From positions 62,001 through 126,000 of the forward strand of contig QEYB01001446.1 of NCBI GenBank assembly GCA_017562135.1: 64,000 nt of DNA, written 5' to 3'. The notes below the pieces were generated by a model. The model saw only the letters and a program-made list of their open reading frames with translations, was not told where the DNA came from and did not search any database. This document shows, piece by piece, positions 60,001-64,000 of the stretch (positions are counted from its first letter, which is position 1; the number at the start of each line of letters is the position of its first letter). Origin of the DNA: Dipylidium caninum (Eukaryota; Platyhelminthes; Cestoda; Cyclophyllidea; Dipylidiidae). The position numbers and the translations under genes were made by a program.

Positions 60001-63000
60001 GTGGACTTGAATACCAGTTCGACATGAAATAAGGCTTGTGCAGGTTTACCCTCGCTCCTTCCACCTTATTGCCTCAAATCCCCTCTCATTCGGTCTGGCA
60101 AACGCCCGAACAAGAGCAAGTGTCCTAGGACCGGCGCTATAACCAGACTTCCCCCTCAAATCTCAACCTCCTTATGTATGTAAATGCACAAACTGAGTTG
60201 TTCCGCCCTTTGCTGGCAAACGCGAGGGTCACTACTCCTGATCGGCCAGTCGCGAGGCTTTCTTTATGCTATTTTACGGATACAAGTGTTAGGATTTAGT
60301 ATGCACACAGCAAACATATCCCTCCTAGAGTTGGAATAACTTTTGCCTCAAAAAAAGCCAGTCCTGCCTACTTTTTCAATCGCTGTGTACATATGGCTAC
60401 ACACAAAACCTGTTTCTTACTCTCTGGTTGAATGCGCCTCAGCTCTTGGTCTTTTTTATTCCTACCTTGGACTTGTCTGACCTCAACAGGACGAACTATG
60501 CACAATTCAGGCCTTTTGGTACGCACTTAAGGCCTCTGCCTCAACTTCGATACCTCGCTTTTTGAGTTTGTGTGTTTGGGTGCGGAGCCGGAATCCAGTG
60601 TTTACACTTGCAGGGGTTTTACGAATTACTGGACACGTGCACAATGAGACTCGGATGAGAGGGCGCCATCTTATCTACCGGGTGGATGGAGAAAAAGGCA
60701 CGATTGTCTCTTTGTCATCCCCCATTCCTTGACTCGGGAACCGTGATCTTTCATTGTAAAGGATGATCACGTTTTCTGGCTGTTTTTCAAGAAGATGAGA
60801 CGACATCTTTAGCTTAATTGTTTATTTGCTCGTGTTTGCGCTTACAGCATCAAGTTGTTTTCGAATTTGAGGTACTTTTTGTCATCAACTCCTCCTCAAC
60901 GCTGATTTATTATTTGGGTTTATTTCCTCAAGAGCGCGGCTTTTCGTGATTCCTACCCCATTTCGAAATATTCAAGATTGCCTGTCGCTCCGATTTTCTG
61001 TCCTTAAATTAATAGCATCTTTCATTTGCCTCAAATTTTACATAAACACGCAAATTTGCTGTCTGGAGAAACAGTCCTCTAAATTTGGTTGCGCCAGATC
61101 GTGAGCTCCCAGCTAAACTGTCCTCTCCCTTATCCTTCAATTAGTTTGTTAGCACTGGAAGCTTTCTTCTTATTCCTTAGAGGTTTTCTCTTCGAAGTGA
61201 ACTCTTACGATTCCGTGATCCACTTTTTTCCCCGGCCCACTGGCAGTCGAACCCTCGCCATTTCGTCTTGGTTCTGCCTGCCGTTCTTCGTCCCAATGGT
61301 GATGGCGAGAAACGTCTAAGCGCGCAGTTCTGAGTAGAGGAAAATCTCTTAAACCATGGCCCCTTTATCCCCTGCCTGTTTGCTCACGCTTATGGCTCTT
61401 TCTTCACTCCACCTCACATTTTCCAGTCGGTTCATCTCGGCTTTACTGAATCGCCCTTGGGACTTTCGCTCAGTGTAATGCGTCTGAGCAGCTCACATTG
61501 TTGATGTCATTTTTGCAGTTTTCATACAGAACTTCTAATACCTGCGATTACCGTTTGTATTTTGTCATTTCCAGAAGGTGGGCAGTTACTCCCCACAAAT
61601 TTATGGCACATTTGTCACAAGTAAAATATGCTTCTCTCCTTTCGCATTTTTCCATTCTGTGTGTTCCTGCTTTTTCATCAGCGTTACTCCTCCTACCACC
61701 GTCTCCACTCTTCTTTCTGCCGCTTCTGCACTCTCGACACATAAACCCCGTGCTTTCATGCCTCATTTTATACATGAGCCCGTGAAGTGTGAAAGGCAAA
61801 AAGTAAGAGCGGTCGGCCGGTAACCCCGACTTCATGCCCTTTTTTGCACGAAACCTATTTGGTCTGTTTGTCGCGACTTGAGTAGCCCAGTTGGACACGC
61901 CTCTTCCGGAGTCAGTTTCTAAACAAGTTGCGGTTTTTTTGCTTCAACTTGGCTGTGATTTGTGGTTTGGTAGCTGTGGATGGTTAGAATGTCTTCTCTC
62001 TTTCCATTAAGGATTGCTTGCTAAGGGGATCCAATTTCGCCGATACTTCAAAATAATGTTTTTTTATGTATCCCATCCTTTACTTGTATTTTCAGTGTTC
62101 ACCCTCTGCCCGAGGGAGGTTTCTTCGTCAGCATTTAAAATTGCTGATCTAATTTTGCAGGTAGAGTCTAGTGGGTGACGGGAAAAGGGTTGCCCTGTGG
62201 AACAGCCAACCGCCCGGTCTACCCGCTATGACTGGTAGACTTTAGAACTTTGTTGCGGTCTTATTTGCGTCAGTTTGTTCCATCGACTCTACAATCACTG
62301 TACTTTGTCTTCTCGAGAACTCCACGCCTTCCACAGTCCTTTTCTCGCTGAACTTCTTCAACGTCATTAGAGGTGATGGAGGAAGACTCTCTTTGCACGT
62401 CACCGAATGCAGTTGGAGTTGAATAAAGCACTTATTTCTCGCGCTACGAGGTAGAAGTGACTGTCTGTTCGCTCTCTAGACCACATGACTGATGAATTTC
62501 GACATGGCAATGAGATGGACCGACTGGCACTTTGTGTTACTCGGCAGGAAGGAAGCACCAATGTATCATGGCTATGCGCAGCATAAGCCTGTGAGGGAAT
62601 TGTTCACAAAGAGTGGGAGAATGTCTCTTGCCACGGAATGCCTCCAAATTCCTGATCGCGGAATCACACGCGGTTTGCACACTTCCAAATGCCTGTCTTT
62701 CCCCTCCTTAGTACATTAGCCCAGATAGTACAAAGGCTATTTTGCTGCGCATTCTCAACTTTTCGTGGTTTTTCCGAAGGAGCCGACACGTCCGCAATAT
62801 TAAAGTAGACTTTTCCAGTTACCTCATGCCTTAACCTGTCTGCGTAGGTTTCTTCACCAACGACCATGATTCCCGTAAGTCTGCATTCTCGCCCAGATTG
62901 TTTCCCTAACGAAGCCATAAAAGGCGAAATGCACACCGTGGCCGGGATAGTCATGTTATAAGATTTGGACGGAAAATGTCACTAAGACTTGTTTTTAGTT

Positions 63001-63961
63001 TCCACTACTTTCATCACCTCCCGAGTACGCATGCCTTTTTGCCGAGCGCAGCGTGCATATTTTAACTCGGTTTGTTTCTGTGCACACACACGCTACTTCC
63101 CTGCTGATTTCTCCGAGGTGTTTACATGACGAAATCGGGTGAATCTGCATAATTTGGCGTCTATTCACTCCACTTGACTCGTAATGCTCCCTCGCGCCTC
63201 TGATTTCAGGGCCCTTCGAACATATTTTACCATTTGCCAGATTGAACATGCTTTATTGCGCATATTCCATCCTCCATCTGCCAAGAATGGAGGTTGGTGA
63301 GTGAGGGAGATACATGGTCGGTTCGCAAGTGAAGCTGCGGTGCCAGTGGGCGGCAAAGTAGTCCCGCTCCACCAGTGGTGATTGTGGCAGTGTCCCGGAG
63401 CGCGTGTAGCCGGTGCAGAGCCATGGGGTTGAAATGTCTACTTTCAAGGGAGATGGCGAGTGTTGAACTGTGGCACAATTACATTCGCCCTTGCAAAGCT
63501 CTGCCGTGTAGACCTCCTCACTCGACACACGCTTTTATGTGACGGTGTGTACGAGTGAAGTACTATTATGCGAGCGGTGGAGGCACTCACCGAAGGTCGT
63601 TTGCGCACTCAAAAGCTAGCTTTTTGGTGATAATAGCACCGAAGGCAAATTGGAGCAGCCCGTTTTCAATTAGGGCTTAGTGTACTCCGATGTTAGCCGC
63701 TCCTCTAAGCAGACCTACGGCGGCGGCAAAGTCACTTGAATTTCTGCCGAGGAGGGAGGTTGAATAACTCCTTATCTTCTTCAGGACATGCGTAAATACG
63801 CCTTCGCCTCCTCCACATACCTCGAGCAAATCGACTTGGACATCAACCGCACCTTCCGCTCCACCACCTTCTTTAATGAGGCTTTTGGGCCGCGTCAACA
63901 GATCCTCTTCCACATTCTAGCCGCTTATTCTATGTATAACACGGAGGTCGGTTATTGTCAG
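50949..63961 (+). CDS. USP6NL: USP6NL/RN-tre-type TBC-domain RabGAP, 5' part of gene
   Basis: Five exons, 50949-51097, 51349-51391, 51941-52036, 53677-53778 and 63785-63961, give 189 residues. All borders are GT..AG and the frame never breaks. The N-terminus reads KRIVDKYNLSK, then YLDYFGFYHPEGL, then KRVDKWMKF. This matches the USP6NL order KYDRGR / DRFGFLH / ERTTKWLKML. The TBC domain starts RRVFKGIPPRIRPKVWPILL. The Arg-finger motif IxxDxxR is IDLDINR (about 146-152), and the YxQ Gln finger is GYCQ, ending the last exon in the window. Such proteins speed GTP hydrolysis on Rab GTPases (Rab5/Rab43 for the vertebrate member) in endocytic traffic. The ATG follows an in-frame TAG three bases upstream. 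The rest lies beyond the right edge. Confidence 0.92.
51349..51391 (+). CDS. USP6NL: TBC RabGAP exon 2
   Basis: A 43-base exon with acceptor TTTCTTTTTAG and donor AAG|GTGTGT. The first T completes a His codon, giving GFYHPEGLTHRDKEVEQK. Confidence 0.85.
51941..52036 (+). CDS. USP6NL: TBC RabGAP exon 3
   Basis: 32 codons in phase 0. The acceptor has a long T/C tract (TTTACTTTCAG) and the donor is GAA|GTACGT. It encodes YRKKDVKRVDKWMKFIQS. Confidence 0.88.
53677..53778 (+). CDS. USP6NL: TBC RabGAP exon 4 (start of TBC domain)
   Basis: 34 codons in phase 0. The acceptor is CTCCCATTCAG and the donor is GAG|GTGAGT. It encodes the conserved KGIPPRIRPKVW motif that opens TBC domains. Confidence 0.92.
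53779..63784 (+). other. USP6NL: TBC RabGAP intron 4, about 10 kb
   Basis: GTGAGT..CTTCTTCAG, 10,006 bases, AT-rich. I found no exon of the RabGAP inside: exons 4 and 5 join directly as MYE|DMRKYA, as the family requires. An AAG-rich tract at 56530-56551 is the only notable repeat. No confident gene on either strand. Confidence 0.75.
56515..56583 (+). other. Micro-ORF, 22 codons, Lys-rich, inside RabGAP intron 4
   Basis: ATGGCC in a good start context (TGAGATGG) opens MARHKGKKKKKKNG and closes after 22 codons at TAG. The Lys run comes from an AAG microsatellite, so the frame may be accidental. Confidence 0.15.
63785..63961 (+). CDS. USP6NL: TBC RabGAP exon 5 (Arg and Gln fingers)
   Basis: 59 codons in phase 0, acceptor TATCTTCTTCAG, donor CAG|GTCAGT. 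It contains IDLDINR, FHILAAYSMYNTEVGYCQ and the aromatic residues typical of USP6NL-type TBC domains. This is the strongest family signal in the window. Confidence 0.95.
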
Positions 63962-64000
63962 GTCAGTTTTGTTAAACCTTTCTTATCACTTCTGGTCTCT

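Noticed and set aside
1..64000. tRNA, rRNA, snRNA genes, CRISPR arrays, bacterial operons
   Set aside because: I looked for B-box-like GGTTCGA motifs, conserved snRNA starts and regularly spaced repeats by eye and found none. The window is eukaryotic.

Overview
This is animal nuclear DNA. Genes are split by introns with GT..AG borders, the introns reach 10 kb, and long stretches hold no genes. The gene families are metazoan: an Ih-type (HCN) channel, an ionotropic glutamate receptor and a TBC-domain RabGAP. Mariner fossils are present. The style would fit a parasitic flatworm genome, but that is inference and nothing here proves the phylum.

Layout. 1-3.9 kb: 5' end of an HCN-type channel gene on the minus strand, running off the left edge. 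3.9-26.8 kb: about 23 kb with no gene I can support. It holds decayed mariner copies, a tandem pair at 6.3-7.0 kb and an inverted pair at 10.4-11.8 and 14.1-15.2 kb. It becomes very GC-rich from about 22.4 kb. 26.8-34.8 kb: a five-exon ionotropic glutamate receptor on the plus strand, complete from signal peptide to M4 and poly(A) signal but interrupted by nine single-base reading-frame breaks. 36.1-42.8 kb: two paralogous two-exon genes on the minus strand for tiny cysteine/glycine-rich proteins, with a plus-strand retroelement Gag-like gene between them. 44.0-46.2 kb: two weaker minus-strand gene 3' ends, one encoding a very acidic tail. 50.9-64.0 kb: a USP6NL/RN-tre-type TBC RabGAP on the plus strand, with five clean exons joined in phase and the gene continuing past the right edge.

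Composition changes sharply. The glutamate receptor and its upstream region are GC-rich, with G/C at most third positions. Everything right of about 42 kb is AT-rich. The two neuronal channel genes (HCN and glutamate receptor) are divergently arranged. I see no operon or shared pathway that links the other genes. The best candidates for something undescribed are the Cys/Gly-rich pair and the Gag-like gene with a possible zinc-ribbon last exon.
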